This document shows positions 45,400-56,539 of a stretch of DNA of 64,000 nucleotides, in pieces (position 1 is the first letter of the stretch; every line of letters begins with the position of its first letter). A program made the position numbers and the translations under genes. The notes beneath the pieces were generated by a model. That model saw nothing but the letters and a program-made list of their open reading frames with translations. It did not search any database and was not told where the DNA came from. The stretch lies in assembly GCF_000003815.2 (NCBI RefSeq), contig NC_049994.1, forward strand, positions 15,994,489 through 16,058,488. The letters run 5' to 3'. The DNA is from Branchiostoma floridae. Its lineage: Eukaryota > Chordata > Leptocardii > Amphioxiformes > Branchiostomatidae.

Positions 45400-45645
45400 T
45401 GTAAGTGTGGTGGGTTCTTTTACGTGATTGAGATTTGACTCTCCTTAAACATGGAGCCCCCGTTTAACGTCCTATCCTAGGGGCATCCCTTCTCAAAGTT
45501 AGGTTTACATGAGTGAAGGAATTAAAATGATGTTAGGTGCTTTCCCCCAACGGCACAACATCTGGGTAAACCAGGGGACTCGAACCTAAAACCTCTGAAT
45601 ATTAACCTTAGACCTCTGTCTCGTATCAGCCATACTGTGACCTAC
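45400..45645 (-). repeat. SINE family A
   Basis: TGGGTTCTTTTACGTG, TTTAACGTCCTATCC and a minus-strand B-box AGGTTCGAGTCCCC match the 8165-8586 copy. Confidence 0.6.
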
Positions 45646-45672
45646 ACCATTCACCTGGACGGGAGACCTGGC

Positions 45673-46075
45673 GCATCCCCGTCTTGTAATTAGCCAGCGA
45701 AAGGGTATGTCACCCCGTAATTAAGGGGCGGTATAACCCCGTCGTGTGTTAAGGTGGGATCACACATGCGAATATATTCAAGTCCGTTTGAGGTGCGTAT
45801 AACGCTATTATTCTCTACCAGGCTCCACAGGTCGCGGGAAAAATAGTACAAATTGGACAAATATAGATACATAACATGCCAGATGAGTTAGCTGATCGAA
45901 AAGTATGGTTAGCGACCCAGCTAACTCGTCTGACATGTTACCTGTTTACATTTGTCCAGTTTCTATTATTTTTCCAACGACCTGTGGAGCCAGGTGGAAG
46001 CAAATACTCCCATACGGACTTAAATATATACGCAGGTGTGACCCCACTTGAGCAGTCGATCGATGATGATGATGA
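45673..46075. mobile_element. Fold-back element containing a 299-bp imperfect palindrome
   Basis: The arms 45751-45900 and 45901-46049 pair along most of their length: AAGGTGGGATCACACATGCG against CGCAGGTGTGACCCCACTT, GCTCCACAGGTCGCGGGAAA against CCAACGACCTGTGGAGC, and ATGAGTTAGCT against AGCTAACTCGT at the centre. A short GAT run closes it. A copy lacking most of the palindrome is at 46446-46580. Confidence 0.7.
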
Positions 46076-46162
46076 TTAACTATGGACACCCACCTAGGCC
46101 GAAAACTGTGTTCTGTTACCTTGAACCCCATTGTTACAGCACAGTTTGTAACAACTGCAAAT

Positions 46163-46691
46163 TGCCTTTCAAATGTCAGTGGACACGTTGCGTAAGAGCA
46201 TGCGGATCCCCCGGGGTGTTCATGCAACAAATTCTGCCTAGTAAACAAACGTCACAAGTTGCAACGCGGAAGAACATAATTTGACTGTAGATTAATCTCC
46301 AAGCAGATCCTACGGTAGCATAAGACATCATCAAAAGGTGGCAGAGGAGTGAAGCCGGCTTAGGAGTGTGTTTGGAACACCTCTTGGCTGACTGAACTCC
46401 TTGGCCAGTTTGGTACTACCTTATGCCACTGTAGGATATGCTTGGACCTGGCGCATCCCCGTCTTGTAATTAGCCAGTGAAAGGGTATGTCACCCCGTAA
46501 GGGGCGGTATAACCCCGCTGTGTGTAAACATGTGCGAACATGTGTGATCACGTCGACCGATGATGATGATGATGATGGAGATCACTGTAGAGAACCGCTA
46601 CATAATGGTGCTTATATTCCATCTTTTGCTTTTTAACTTGTGGCACAACTTGTCTTGGCACGTGACGTTGCAGTCGCCACTTTGGTTGGTT
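46163..46691 (+). repeat. Local segmental duplication, copy 2 (with 135-bp insertion)
   Basis: Second copy of 44848-45235. It differs by an insertion at 46446-46580 exactly at the outer edge of the internal MITE; the insert is a deleted form of the fold-back element at 45673-46075. Confidence 0.7.
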
Positions 46692-46777
46692 ATGATCTTA
46701 AAAAGTCAAACCTACAGGGACATACCTATAACGGTAATACTATATATAACGTTATATATATATATAATATCATTATT

Positions 46778-46858
46778 GAACTAGTTACACTGTAATTTCC
46801 AACACAAAAATTGGACTCACCCAAATTTTTGTGTTGGAAAATAATGTTTAACTAGTTC
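46778..46858. repeat. Hairpin, arms about 36 bp
   Basis: GAACTAGTT...TTTCCAACACAAAAATT is mirrored by AATTTTTGTGTTGGAAA...AACTAGTTC. Confidence 0.8.
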
Positions 46859-46887
46859 AAAAATGACTTCTACCAACACAGATGAAC

Positions 46888-46939
46888 TTTCAAGTTATCA
46901 TATAATATCATATTATTAATATTATATGATAACTTGAAA
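46888..46939. repeat. Hairpin of about 52 bp
   Basis: TTTCAAGTTATCATATAAT is mirrored by ATTATATGATAACTTGAAA around an AT-only centre, 30 bp after the previous hairpin. Confidence 0.85.
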
Positions 46940-48034
46940 TTTTTTATATCATATCATATTAATGTCATTAGACAAAAGGCAGTGAATTTGTCTATAAGAT
47001 CCGCTTCTAAAAACTGATGTCCAGAGTTTCTAAAGAGAGAGTCTATAATAAAAGTCTATGTTGGATTAGGCGTGCACTCCACCCCCCTCCAGTGACTGTC
47101 CAGGTTTTACTTGAAGGTGTTTATATTCGGCAGCTACAACTGTAATGTTACGTAACTAAAGATTTTTATTTACTTATTTATTGATTGATCTTATCGGGTG
47201 GTCCCTTCAGTCAAGTAGACTGATTTCCAAGGGAGCCTTACGTATAAGCATTGAATTGTTTGGTCTGAAATGGTTACGGCCACGTCGTTGCAAATGCCAT
47301 ATATGGGTATGCTTACGACGTACTAGCAGGGTATAGAACCAATAGAGAACTGTCACTGGGGTGTTTTTTCACATGTCTCTTTATTAAACTTCATTTGATT
47401 GTTTCTGTCCCATCAAACTACCACATTTTATCACTCCAGCTTTTTATTTTACAGGTTTCACAAGCAATAAGTTAGCCACACAAAAACTGGTCTACTATCT
47501 GCTCTATAAGAGCCAAAGCTATTTATTCATATTCCATGGACAATTTACACCCAGACTTGCATTTGCAACACATAATATAACATCACACTCCTCAGATTTA
47601 CGTATTTGCGAATGTTGTGTGTTTTAGAAGATGATAATTTGTAAAATGCCCCCAAGAAGCGGCAAGCAAAATCCTACAAGACTATCGCTACCATGTTTTA
47701 ATGTTTTGTTGTCAAAATAAGGCATTTCCCCTTAAACCGGAAGAAGAATCACACATTACAACGTACATATACTTCGATGTTCCATTACTGTTGCATAGTT
47801 TCAATGGCTATATCTATGTGCAACTATAGTATAACGACACTTTGTGACTTGCATTGATAGTGAAATGTTGCTGATTTCACTGATACTTGGTGACAAGTCT
47901 TTCACCAAATCATCACACAGTGATTGTTTTCATTGCTTCTAGTTTTTTTAATTTATCCAGAAATCGAAAACGCCATTGCTTTGATGGCTTCAATGTTTTG
48001 TTTGTCCACAGACTGTCGCGTTCAAGAAACAAAG
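46940..48034. other. Downstream region of the third GT31 gene
   Basis: No gene recognised. The last 200 bases are probably 3' UTR of the minus-strand gene. Confidence 0.4.
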
Positions 48035-49126
48035 TTATGTTTTATGTGTTCTCATGGCTGAACAGTTGGAGTTCAGCGCCCTCCATGTGTTCACCATGTC
48101 CACAGTTTCCACGACGTGTAAGTGCGCGGCCAAGACTCTGTCAAAACTGCACGACTTGACTTCCTCGTCGTTCAACCTGAACCCGTCGTGGTGACGCGGA
48201 TGGATGCCGAGCTTCTCCATACAAAGTCCAATAAACGCGTCTCTCACAAACAGGTACTTCGTCGTCAACGAGGTCTCGTACAAAGCCTTGGAGATGTCGT
48301 TCGAGACGACGTATGCAAACCCGTCGGCGTAACTCGGATACTTGTCCCTCGGGTATTCGTCCATGGTGACGAACCACTTTTTCCACGGACTGTTCGGATC
48401 TCTGACGGGTTTCCCGCCAGTGTACACCCAACCCGTCACAAGCTTACTGGTGTTCTTCGACTGTTGGTCCCTTAAGTAGTACATCAAACGATACGGGTTT
48501 ACAAAGACATCATCGTCGGTCTTGAGGACGAATCTCGCGTTAGGACAGTACGTGAAGGCCCACTTTAAACCCATGATGGCCTTTCTGGACAGATTGCGGT
48601 ACGCGTCCAGGAAGTTTTCCTGGATGATGTCACCGTGCGCGCCATTCTCCTGTACCAGAGATTGCTGTACATCCGGGTCCTCTGGCATACCGACGGCGAA
48701 CACCCTCTTGATGCCGACTCCCCGGATGTTGGACTCGTTGGCCCAGGTGCGCCGGATGTCCTGTCGCTGGATGTAGTTCTTGGGCGACGTGGTGACGATG
48801 ATGAGAAGGAAGACATCTTGGTTCTTGCATTTTTCCTCTTGATTCAAGACGAAGTGGTAAGGGTGTGGGTTTACTACAGGAGAGGAGCTCTGTTGTGCCC
48901 AAGTCTCTCCACTGAGTTTAGATCTCTGGGGATCTCCGCTTTTCGATATCAGGGGACCGGGTGGAAGTTTGAGTCGGGAATTGAACAGGTTTCTCGACAC
49001 GGTTTCCTTGTCGCATTTCTGCAGCAGCGAGTGAAGCTGGTAGGATATGGTGATGATGCAGCCGACCAGAAGGCAGTTGAACAGAGCGTGGATCTTGCCC
49101 CTCACGCTACCGATCCGCAGCGGCAT
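48035..49126 (-). CDS. GT31 beta-1,3-glycosyltransferase, third paralogue, altered EDV motif
   Basis: 363 residues in one exon from a true ATG; a TCTAACAG acceptor about 20 bp upstream suggests a 5' non-coding exon. Type II layout: membrane anchor about 15-33 (LFNCLLVGCIITISYQLHSL), short stem, NPHPYHF (86-92), catalytic domain from about 100. RQDIRRTWANE (121-131) and DDD (204-206) are intact. At the position of EDVY[IL]G in both paralogues it reads RDAFIG (295-300): Glu to Arg, Val to Ala, Tyr to Phe, with the Asp kept. In GT31 structures the Asp of this motif is considered the catalytic base, so activity is possible but specificity or efficiency may differ. Closest to the 38618 paralogue (KRVFAVGM, RNLxxKAxM, KWAFxYC). 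Confidence 0.9.
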   Translation of the reverse strand: MPLRIGSVRGKIHALFNCLLVGCIITISYQLHSLLQKCDKETVSRNLFNSRLKLPPGPLISKSGDPQRSKLSGETWAQQSSSPVVNPHPYHFVLNQEEKCKNQDVFLLIIVTTSPKNYIQRQDIRRTWANESNIRGVGIKRVFAVGMPEDPDVQQSLVQENGAHGDIIQENFLDAYRNLSRKAIMGLKWAFTYCPNARFVLKTDDDVFVNPYRLMYYLRDQQSKNTSKLVTGWVYTGGKPVRDPNSPWKKWFVTMDEYPRDKYPSYADGFAYVVSNDISKALYETSLTTKYLFVRDAFIGLCMEKLGIHPRHHDGFRLNDEEVKSCSFDRVLAAHLHVVETVDMVNTWRALNSNCSAMRTHKT

Positions 49127-50960
49127 CCTCCCTCCTCTGTTTTACCTGTTAGAGTGCAAGAACAGAATGGCAATTAGAAAGGCAACATTTACAAGAAAAT
49201 ACATAACGTTTACCTTCCTATGAGGTCACCTGAGTGGCGCTGAATGGCAGCTCGTTCCAGACCCTTGCGATTTAACCCCACCTGTCGTATCTCCTCACAG
49301 TTCAGTCGCTGACTACAAAGAGAGAGTAGTCGGCACACTCAATAATGAAATAGCAACCAATCAAACTATGGCTCTGTTTATTCTTACTCAACCACCTTTA
49401 TGTATATATGGTGACCAGCCCCTTAAGCTCTGTCCTACATAATGGAATAGAACACCACAGGGTCAATTTTCTAATTTACCGGTAACCATAATGACAAGCC
49501 GTTTGGTCCAGGTCACTGACCTTATTTGTATGGAAGAAGAAACTGAGGGAAAACAACGTGTTGCCCTTCCGTGAAAGTAAACATGATAAAATAAACCCTC
49601 AGCACACCAACAACACTATATGAAACTGAAGCTGTCCCTTATGATCAGCCCATGCTGTACTCCCTACCTGTCTCCAACATTGGACTAGAGCCAGACCTCA
49701 ATTCCAATTCTCCAAGTATTCTGATACACCATTTCCAGCTTACATCCTGTAAGGATGCCATTCTCCAATATTCACATAATATTCCCTTACACCAAGAGAA
49801 ACAAAAACTGCAAATGATTCTAACACCCCGTTTTTAGATTTGTGAAGATCAGATAAAAAGGACGACAGATGTTATCTTTTCCTCTCAGGACAGTTGGATT
49901 GTGTCCGACACACCCACGACACACCCCCTACAAACCCATTATGTCAATGAATGCCCCAAAGGTACTGTTATAAGATGAATAGGATCCATCCTTTAAGCTT
50001 GGAACTATGTTATCCTAACCTCTTTTGGTTTATTTGTCAACGTATCAACATGTCATACAGCGTGCAGGCTCACGGCTGAATTGGTGTAGCAGCATTACAT
50101 TGAATTTCGGAGTTATATAAAGCAGGCAAAACTACAAACACATTGAAATAACAAGTGTAGTTAAAAGTACAAGTTCAGAGTAGATACGCAATTAAAAGAT
50201 ATCTATTATTGCACATAAAGTAGCCGTGATAACGTTATTGCACTTAAGGTAATATTATAACGAAGAGTGGGCGAATAGTAGTGAGCAGGTTTCAGAGACT
50301 ATATTTACATGCCTGTGGTGCAATTATTTTAGTGGGACGAGGAATGCACTGCATGATGCTGAACACAGACATGTATGATATTGAACAGTGAATACACTCC
50401 AAAACTCAAATTACTGTAACCAGTCTAAGGTTTATCGTCCTGTCGACATGTTTGCCATGACTAGTGCTACTCTACATTTCCAGAGCAGTAGAAAAATCAG
50501 TTTTTTAAATACTTGCTTCATCTAACTGCACATCGACAAAATAAAAGCCTCAAAACAAACTCAATGAGACATAGTCTAAGGTTAGCTATCACAGTCCTTA
50601 GTCCTTGTGACGATTAATTGTATCTAGTGACGAACACGTCTGTCCTTTTGAAAAATCAACGACCTGGAATGGAACTTTTATCCCCCGGGCTGCCTCTCAG
50701 ACATCGTTCTCTACATTCTTCTTTTTACGATAACTTTTTTACACAACAGGTTGCAAAATTATGTTGTCAACCCTTTGTTGTCAAATGTGAAGGAGGAGCG
50801 TACTTAGTCGAATCAAAACATGACTTGTGTAATTGAAGAACAAACACCGCCACGTCCGTGACCTGACAGTTTGGTACAGCCAACATGCCGGAGGGAACAA
50901 GTCTTCAGTGAGATCAAAACATTGGCGGTAACGTTAACGCCCATCGGTGTGTCACACGGG
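49127..50960. other. Upstream of the third GT31 gene, no recognised gene
   Basis: A frame at 49652-49837 has no recognisable domain. No clear promoter element found. Confidence 0.4.
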
Positions 50961-50972
50961 TCTAGATTTACA

Positions 50973-51440
50973 CGTAAACACAAGGAAGGTGTTTACAAGT
51001 GGTTTGTGACGTAAACATTATTATTCACACGCACAAACTAAAGTGTACTGGTGACCACCTCTGTGTGAAAACCACCTAGTCGTTGAAACCACCCTTTTTT
51101 TCCACAAGAACTACATTGACTTGTAAACACAAGGGAGGTGTCAAAAGATCTCACAATTATTGTTCGGGTAAAAATTATTGTTCACACGTACAGACTACCG
51201 TAAGAGTAACACCTCTGTGTGAAGACTACATAGTCGTTGAAGCCACCCTTTTTTGTACAAGAATTACATTTACATGTTCTTAACATATCACAATGATTGT
51301 TGGGGTAAACATTATTGTTGACACGTACAGACTAAATGTGTATTGGTGACACCCCCCCCCCCCACCCCCCTTTGTAGGGACTACTGAGTCATCGAGACCA
51401 TGTTTTGCCTAGTACAAGGATTCTCTCTCATACGTATCAA
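50973..51440. repeat. Degenerate tandem repeat, three units of about 155 bp
   Basis: TAGTCGTTGAAACCACCC at 51078 recurs near 51230 and, diverged, near 51387. Each unit also has GTAAACATTATT, CACACGTACAGACTA and CCTCTGTGTGAA. The third unit contains a long C-run. Confidence 0.7.
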
Positions 51441-51686
51441 TGCATTGTAGGGTGTCGACAGTCCACTGATTTGCTGTTTACAAAACTTACAGTCTGTTTA
51501 GGTTACTAACACTGTCAAACCCTCAGTTGTCAGTACTCACCATAGCATACTGTATATGGAATGACCATTTTACCATATTGGTTGTTTCTCGGAAGCCGCT
51601 TAGATCGTTTTCTAATCAATCCAAGCGTATAAATATCCTGTCCATTGAGATTAACTGTCTACTGCGACTATTTACAGGTTCTTCGA

Positions 51687-51992
51687 GTGGTAACACTGGA
51701 CAAGTTTGACTGCACTCATGCCTACTCTGTGCTCAATGTGGTAACACTGGACAAGTTTGACTGTACTCACTCCTACTCTGTGCTCAATGTGGTAACACTG
51801 GACAAGTTTGACTGCACTCACTCCTGCTCTTTGCTCAATGTGGTAACACTGGACAAGTTTGACTGTACTTTCTCCTACCCTGTGCTCAATGTGGTAACAC
51901 TGGACAAGTTTGACTGTACTCACTCCTACTCTGTGCTCAATGTGTTAACACTGGACAAGTTTGACTGTACTCACTCCTGCTCTGTGCTCAAT
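51687..51992. repeat. Minisatellite: six exact-length 51-bp units
   Basis: Unit GTGGTAACACTGGACAAGTT, TGACTGTACTCACTCC, TACTCTGTGCTCAAT, six copies with few substitutions and no length change. As 51 is a multiple of three, frames stay open on both strands (17-residue VVTLDKFDCTHSYSVLN on the plus strand). Confidence 0.9.
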
Positions 51993-52744
51993 GGTAACCC
52001 GGTACGCGGTAAACAGACTAAATGACAGATAAGAGTATTATATAAAAGGCAACGTAAGAGTGAGGATTATGATTAAGATCCTTTGATCCACACTGCCTTA
52101 AGTGCCTTTTCTTGTACAACGGGTGTCAAGGTGACTTCCGCCGTGGATTCCAAACATTTATGACTTGCGTTTGAAGTAGGTAAGTCTAGATTTTATCATT
52201 GGCGAATGATCCTGAACAATTTAGGGACAACCGAAGTTTTGCCATACTTCAGGATCCGATGCACTTACCGGAAAACAATGACATGCAACAGCAGCGTTGA
52301 GGGTAAATGGATCGCGTGTGCTAGTACTTACCGATGTTGTGAATCAAAGCTTGTGTCGTCCAAAAGGTTTCAAAGACTTTTTCATGTTGTATCTGACACC
52401 TTAAACCGCTCCCAAATGCAGAATATATTTACTGCGACGTGGCGGGGGCATGTGCTAACGAAGATTTGGGGTCGTCTTTTCTTGCAGAAAATATTTTACA
52501 TCAGTAGAATGCAATGCGATGTAGCTTGAAAGCAACAGAAAGCTTTCTTTTATGTGAAAAGTTTTCAAAGTGAGAAATAACAAGTTCAATGTTGTGACAA
52601 TGTTTGCTTTGCAATATCTGTCGTATTATTCCCACCCCTATTCCAAAGATGGGGTCGCCCTTGAGCTCGTTAGGCGCGAAAGCTGAAAGACTGGTGTGTC
52701 AGTTCGATGTGGGATTGTCTGCATCTCGTGACGAAGGGTCATCG
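51993..52744. other. Non-coding DNA
   Basis: No gene or repeat recognised; the 107-codon frame at 52206-52529 has no known domain. Confidence 0.35.
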
Positions 52745-53124
52745 GGGTCAGTTTTGTTATTGTATCTTTCACTGTTCATTTCACCACAGTAACTAACTAC
52801 GAATCAATAAATGTGCGTGCATAGCGTCCACGGAAGTGGAGTTTTTACTCAATCCAAACATTCATTGAAGCAGGACGAATCTAGACGCGGTATTGTAGTT
52901 TTCGGAAAGAATCTTGTGCATACTGTCTTGAAACATGCTGTTATTGTGTCCATCACCGTTCATTTAACCACAGTAACCAAGGAGGTTAAAAAAGACTTGC
53001 AGTAACTGACTACGAATCAACACATGTGCGTCCATAGCGTCCACAGAAGTCGTGTATTTACTCAATACAAGCATCCATCCGATTCTAGGTGCGGAGTTTC
53101 AGTATTCGGAAAGAATCTTGTGCA
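52745..53124. repeat. Tandem duplication, two units of about 190 bp
   Basis: Shared order: TGTTATTGT, TTCATTT-ACCACAGTAAC, CTACGAATCAA, CATAGCGTCCAC, CGGAAAGAATCTTGTGCATA, CTGT. Confidence 0.7.
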
Positions 53125-53312
53125 TACTGTAAATGCAAAAATGTTCGCGGTGATTTTCGCGGTGGCCTCTTCACTGCGAACTTAAAACCAACGCGAACAT
53201 TTTGCCATTATAATATGTGACTACAATCTATGGCGCTACCGCGAACTTAAAACCACCTCGAAAACTCCATTTTCCCACTAACGGGAAAGTAAATCCCCAC
53301 GAACTTAGTAAT
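53125..53312. mobile_element. Widespread GTTCGCGG-type MITE
   Basis: TACTGTAAATGCAAAAATGT, TCGCGGTG at the left and CGCGAACTTAAAACCACC, CCCACGAACTTAG to the right form repeated inverted modules. It abuts the tandem duplication ending in CATACTGT. Confidence 0.5.
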
Positions 53313-53610
53313 GTATTCAAACACGCGTGTGGAATACCCGCATTTCTTTAAGTGCCGGCGATGAAACATTATCATCCGAACCACTAAGACGGCTAAGTGG
53401 GCTCCTTGTTTGGTACCGAACAGATCGGTTGACCCTTTGGGGTCAGATCTCGCCGGAGTTAATCACTTTGCCCGAGGGGTCCGTGTGCGCTTCAACACCC
53501 CTGTTCGGCTGCAACCAATCTGACCACCTAGCGTGTAATATACGAGCGGATGTTTCATGATATATACATACTTAGATAAATTCAACTACATTTACATTCT
53601 GAAAGGCGAA

Positions 53611-53885
53611 GGGCACAACCCGCCGTACGTAAAATTTGTTCGCACATTTTTTTTGGGAGGCCACGTCCGCCACGTCTTTCTGAGAACGTTCAGGTTGCAC
53701 AGGGTAGGTGCGTCGTCCGTACTGACACGTACGGGGGGCGTATCCGCAGACCGATGGCACAGAACGTTTTGCCTGCACGTAAAGTTCTTCGGCATGTCTG
53801 CGTGCTCCGAAATCCATCGGATTCCATACGAGTTCGTACGGAGGCGGTACTTACCACTTTTTGGCACGTACGGCGGTTTGTGCCC
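53611..53885. mobile_element. MITE, GGGCACAACC family, copy 1
   Basis: GGGCACAACCCGCCGTACGT at the left and GCACGTACGGCGGTTTGTGCCC, inverted, at the right. The interior is rich in CGTACG palindromes (CACGTACGGGGGGCG, CCTGCACGTAAAGTTC). It is bracketed by an imperfect direct repeat of about 60 bp (CTGACCACCTAGCGTGTAAT near 53520 and 53910). Confidence 0.75.
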
Positions 53886-53961
53886 TTAGCTTTAGTCGGC
53901 TGCAACTAATCTGACCACCACCTAGCGTGTAATAAACGGTCTTTTATGATAGATACATAGG

Positions 53962-54292
53962 CAGGGCTCGAAATAGTACCTGCATATACAGGTAAGTGCA
54001 GGTAAAATTTGAACTGTGCAGGTCTACCTGCACCTAACCTGCACTGGTCCATGTAACGTTACTGGGTTTTATACATAATTTCATAAATGTCCTATGATGT
54101 AGCTGTATGTGGATTGTTATTAGCTTCATTGACTATTACCACCTATCAATTATAAAAGACAAAATAGCAATGGTTCCTCAACAATTCTAGTATGATACAT
54201 ACTTCCTAAATTCAGAGTGGTGCAGGTAAAATTTGTCATTGAAAATTACCTGCACCAGTGCAGGTATGCAGAAAAAAGGATTTAGAGCCCTG
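53962..54292. mobile_element. hAT-like MITE with CAGGGCTC ends
   Basis: Starts CAGGGCTCGAAATAGTACCTG and ends TTTAGAGCCCTG, inverted, with internal TGCAGGTAAAATTTG repeated near both ends. No target duplication could be confirmed. Confidence 0.6.
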
Positions 54293-54550
54293 ATAGACAA
54301 ATCATATTACAACTACATTATAGGACGAGATAACACTCACTGTGTACAAATAGGCAGATACATGTACATCAATGACTGTTTATACATTAGAACCAATAGT
54401 GTAAATGATGCGCTATATACTGACCATGTTGATTATTCATATCTATAGATATACACATGTATATGTCTGTTTATATGTACTGTAAATACTTGTTATATAC
54501 CTAGCTTACGACAGTCTCTGTACTTGTGTTGTGTCAATAAAGATTTCGGA
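54293..54550 (+). repeat. Dispersed repeat ending in a polyadenylation signal
   Basis: CACTCACTGTGTACAAATAG, ACATTAGAACCAATAGTGTA and TGTGTCAATAAAGATTT recur, inverted, at 57705-57905. It may be a retroelement 3' end. Confidence 0.5.
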
Positions 54551-54566
54551 TGTTTTATGCATATAT

Positions 54567-54912
54567 CCACAGACTTTAACGCTAGTCCATGTTTATCCGC
54601 GGGAACCTAATGTGTTCGTTTTTTTTTTAAACTGGGTATTATTTGGTGATATCATGTCGGACGGTGGTTTAAAACCACAATATTTCAAAATTTTGCCTGG
54701 CAGTTTGATCTCCTTGGTTTGATATAGCAACGGATATAGGTTACCCCCAATTGCAGTTTGATATAGCAACGAATATAGGTTACCCCAATATCTAAAATAA
54801 TATTGCTGTTTGATATAACAGCGGATAAAGGTCACCCCAAATATTTAGAAATATTGCCGTTCGATACAAGAACGGGTATAGGTTACCCCGCGGATAAAGG
54901 TGAACAAGCGTC
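54567..54912. mobile_element. MITE, GGATAAAGGTGAA family, with multiplied end modules
   Basis: TTTATCCGCGGG at the left. On the right, four successive modules of the kind GATATAGCAACGGATATAGG, TTACCCC precede GCGGATAAAGGTGAAC. Confidence 0.55.
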
Positions 54913-55263
54913 ATAACCCATTTCGTAGTATGTATTATGAACTTATAACTAAGACGAATCGTTAAAACAGTGCAGTGCTAAATGAAGTAATGAGTTAAAT
55001 GTTGAAAACAAGGTACTAAATCACTGAAAATAACTGAACCCTAACATCTGCTTGGAGATCATTGGACCAATATCATATCATACAAGTAGTGCCAATATTT
55101 TCTAATATTGTCATAAAGGTGTGCGTTCGATAAACATGTACGTCTTTACCCTTGTTCTGCCATTGTTATGCCAGTGCCCCCCCCCCCCTCCCCCTACCCC
55201 AAACCCTTTAAGATACAGGTCCCACATATAGGCATTACATATATGCATCCCGAACGCACAATC

Positions 55264-55590
55264 AAAGCTAAGGGCACAACCCTCCGTACGTGCAAATACG
55301 TGCTGCCTAAGTGCCAAAACGTGGGCAATCTTTTGGGATCCGTAAGTGGTATGTACCGCCTCCGTACGAACTGGTAGGAAATCCGACGAATTTGGGAGCA
55401 CGCAGACACGCCGTGGAACTTTACGTGCAGGCAAAACTTCGTGTGCCATCGGGCTGCGGATTCGCCCCCTGTACGTGCCAGTACGGGCGAGGCGCCTGTT
55501 CTGTACAGCCTGAACGTTGTCAGAAATACGTGGCGGACGTGGACTCAAAACAAAAACAAACGTACGGACAAATTGCACGTACTTAGCTTT
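55264..55590. mobile_element. MITE, GGGCACAACC family, copy 2
   Basis: Begins AAAGCTAAGGGCACAACC and ends GCACGTACTTAGCTTT. The interior is conserved with copy 4 (GATCCGTAAGTGG, ACCGCCTCCGTACGAAC, CGTGCCAGTACGGGCGAGGC). Confidence 0.75.
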
Positions 55591-55935
55591 AAAAAATCAA
55601 ACAAACATCAGTGCGGTTGGCAGTTAATCATATCAACTGCAGCACAAACGCTTAATTATACTAACTAATAGCTATATAGGTGCGACAATATCTGGTCTAA
55701 GATAGGTACAATCATGCCATTAAAACATTCCAGCCTTCCACCACATAAATCATGTGGGGTAATGGGTCGGACAAATTGGTTAAGTCGGCGTGCGTGCATG
55801 ACGACATGAAGGCTTGCACCCTCCGGCATTGCCGCCATTTTGACAGGCAATAGTCTAGATAATTAGTCGGCGACAACACCCCACCTTCTCCCGGCCACAA
55901 CAAAACTCTGGAACTCACTACCTCAGCACATAAGA

Positions 55936-56032
55936 CTGGTATTCAGCCGTAATATCGCTCCCGAGTTTCTTCTGTCCTCTTCGTAATTACGAAGAGGAGA
56001 GACTCGGGAGCGATATTACGGCAGAATACCAG
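55936..56032. repeat. Near-perfect 97-nt palindrome with flanking 10-bp direct repeat
   Basis: CTGGTATTCAGCCGTAATAT, CGCTCCCGAG is mirrored by CTCGGGAGCGATATTACGG, CAGAATACCAG around TTCGTAATTACGAA. TCAGCACATA occurs directly on both sides (55923-55932 and 56037-56046). Confidence 0.85.
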
Positions 56033-56539
56033 GCTATCAGCACATAGTGAAGGTCTACATGCTCTTTTCCGTAAGGCGTAGGCACCCTATCTGTATTTTC
56101 CGTAATTTGTATGGAAAACCATCTTATCTAGTACGTAATTCGTAGCGAGTCAACCAAATATAGCGTAATTGCCTTCCTTGATTTTGCGTAATACGTAGGG
56201 GCTTCTTCTGAATTCAGCGTAAATCGTTGTCGGGACCCCCCATGCGGACCCTCCATAGTGACACTTAGGGACAGACAAAAGTTTAAGACCAGCAACAACA
56301 ACCATTTCAGCGACCTAAGTCAGCGCCCTTAAGGATAGCTAGCTACTAAAGCTGAAGTTTTCCTCAAAGAAAACAACAAAACAAATTGAGTAGCGCGGCA
56401 TGTTGATGGACCGGTTCGTCAGCAGGAGGATGACGCCAGGTCACGTGATCATCGTGACGCACCATGCATGTCACTGAATGCTAACGATATCTTGGGCGTT
56501 AGACCTAAGTACTGTACGTAGTTCGTGCGTTAGTTAGTT

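Noticed and set aside
51687-51992. CRISPR-like regular repeats
   Set aside because: The whole 51-bp unit is repeated with no unique spacers, and the genome is eukaryotic. It is a minisatellite.
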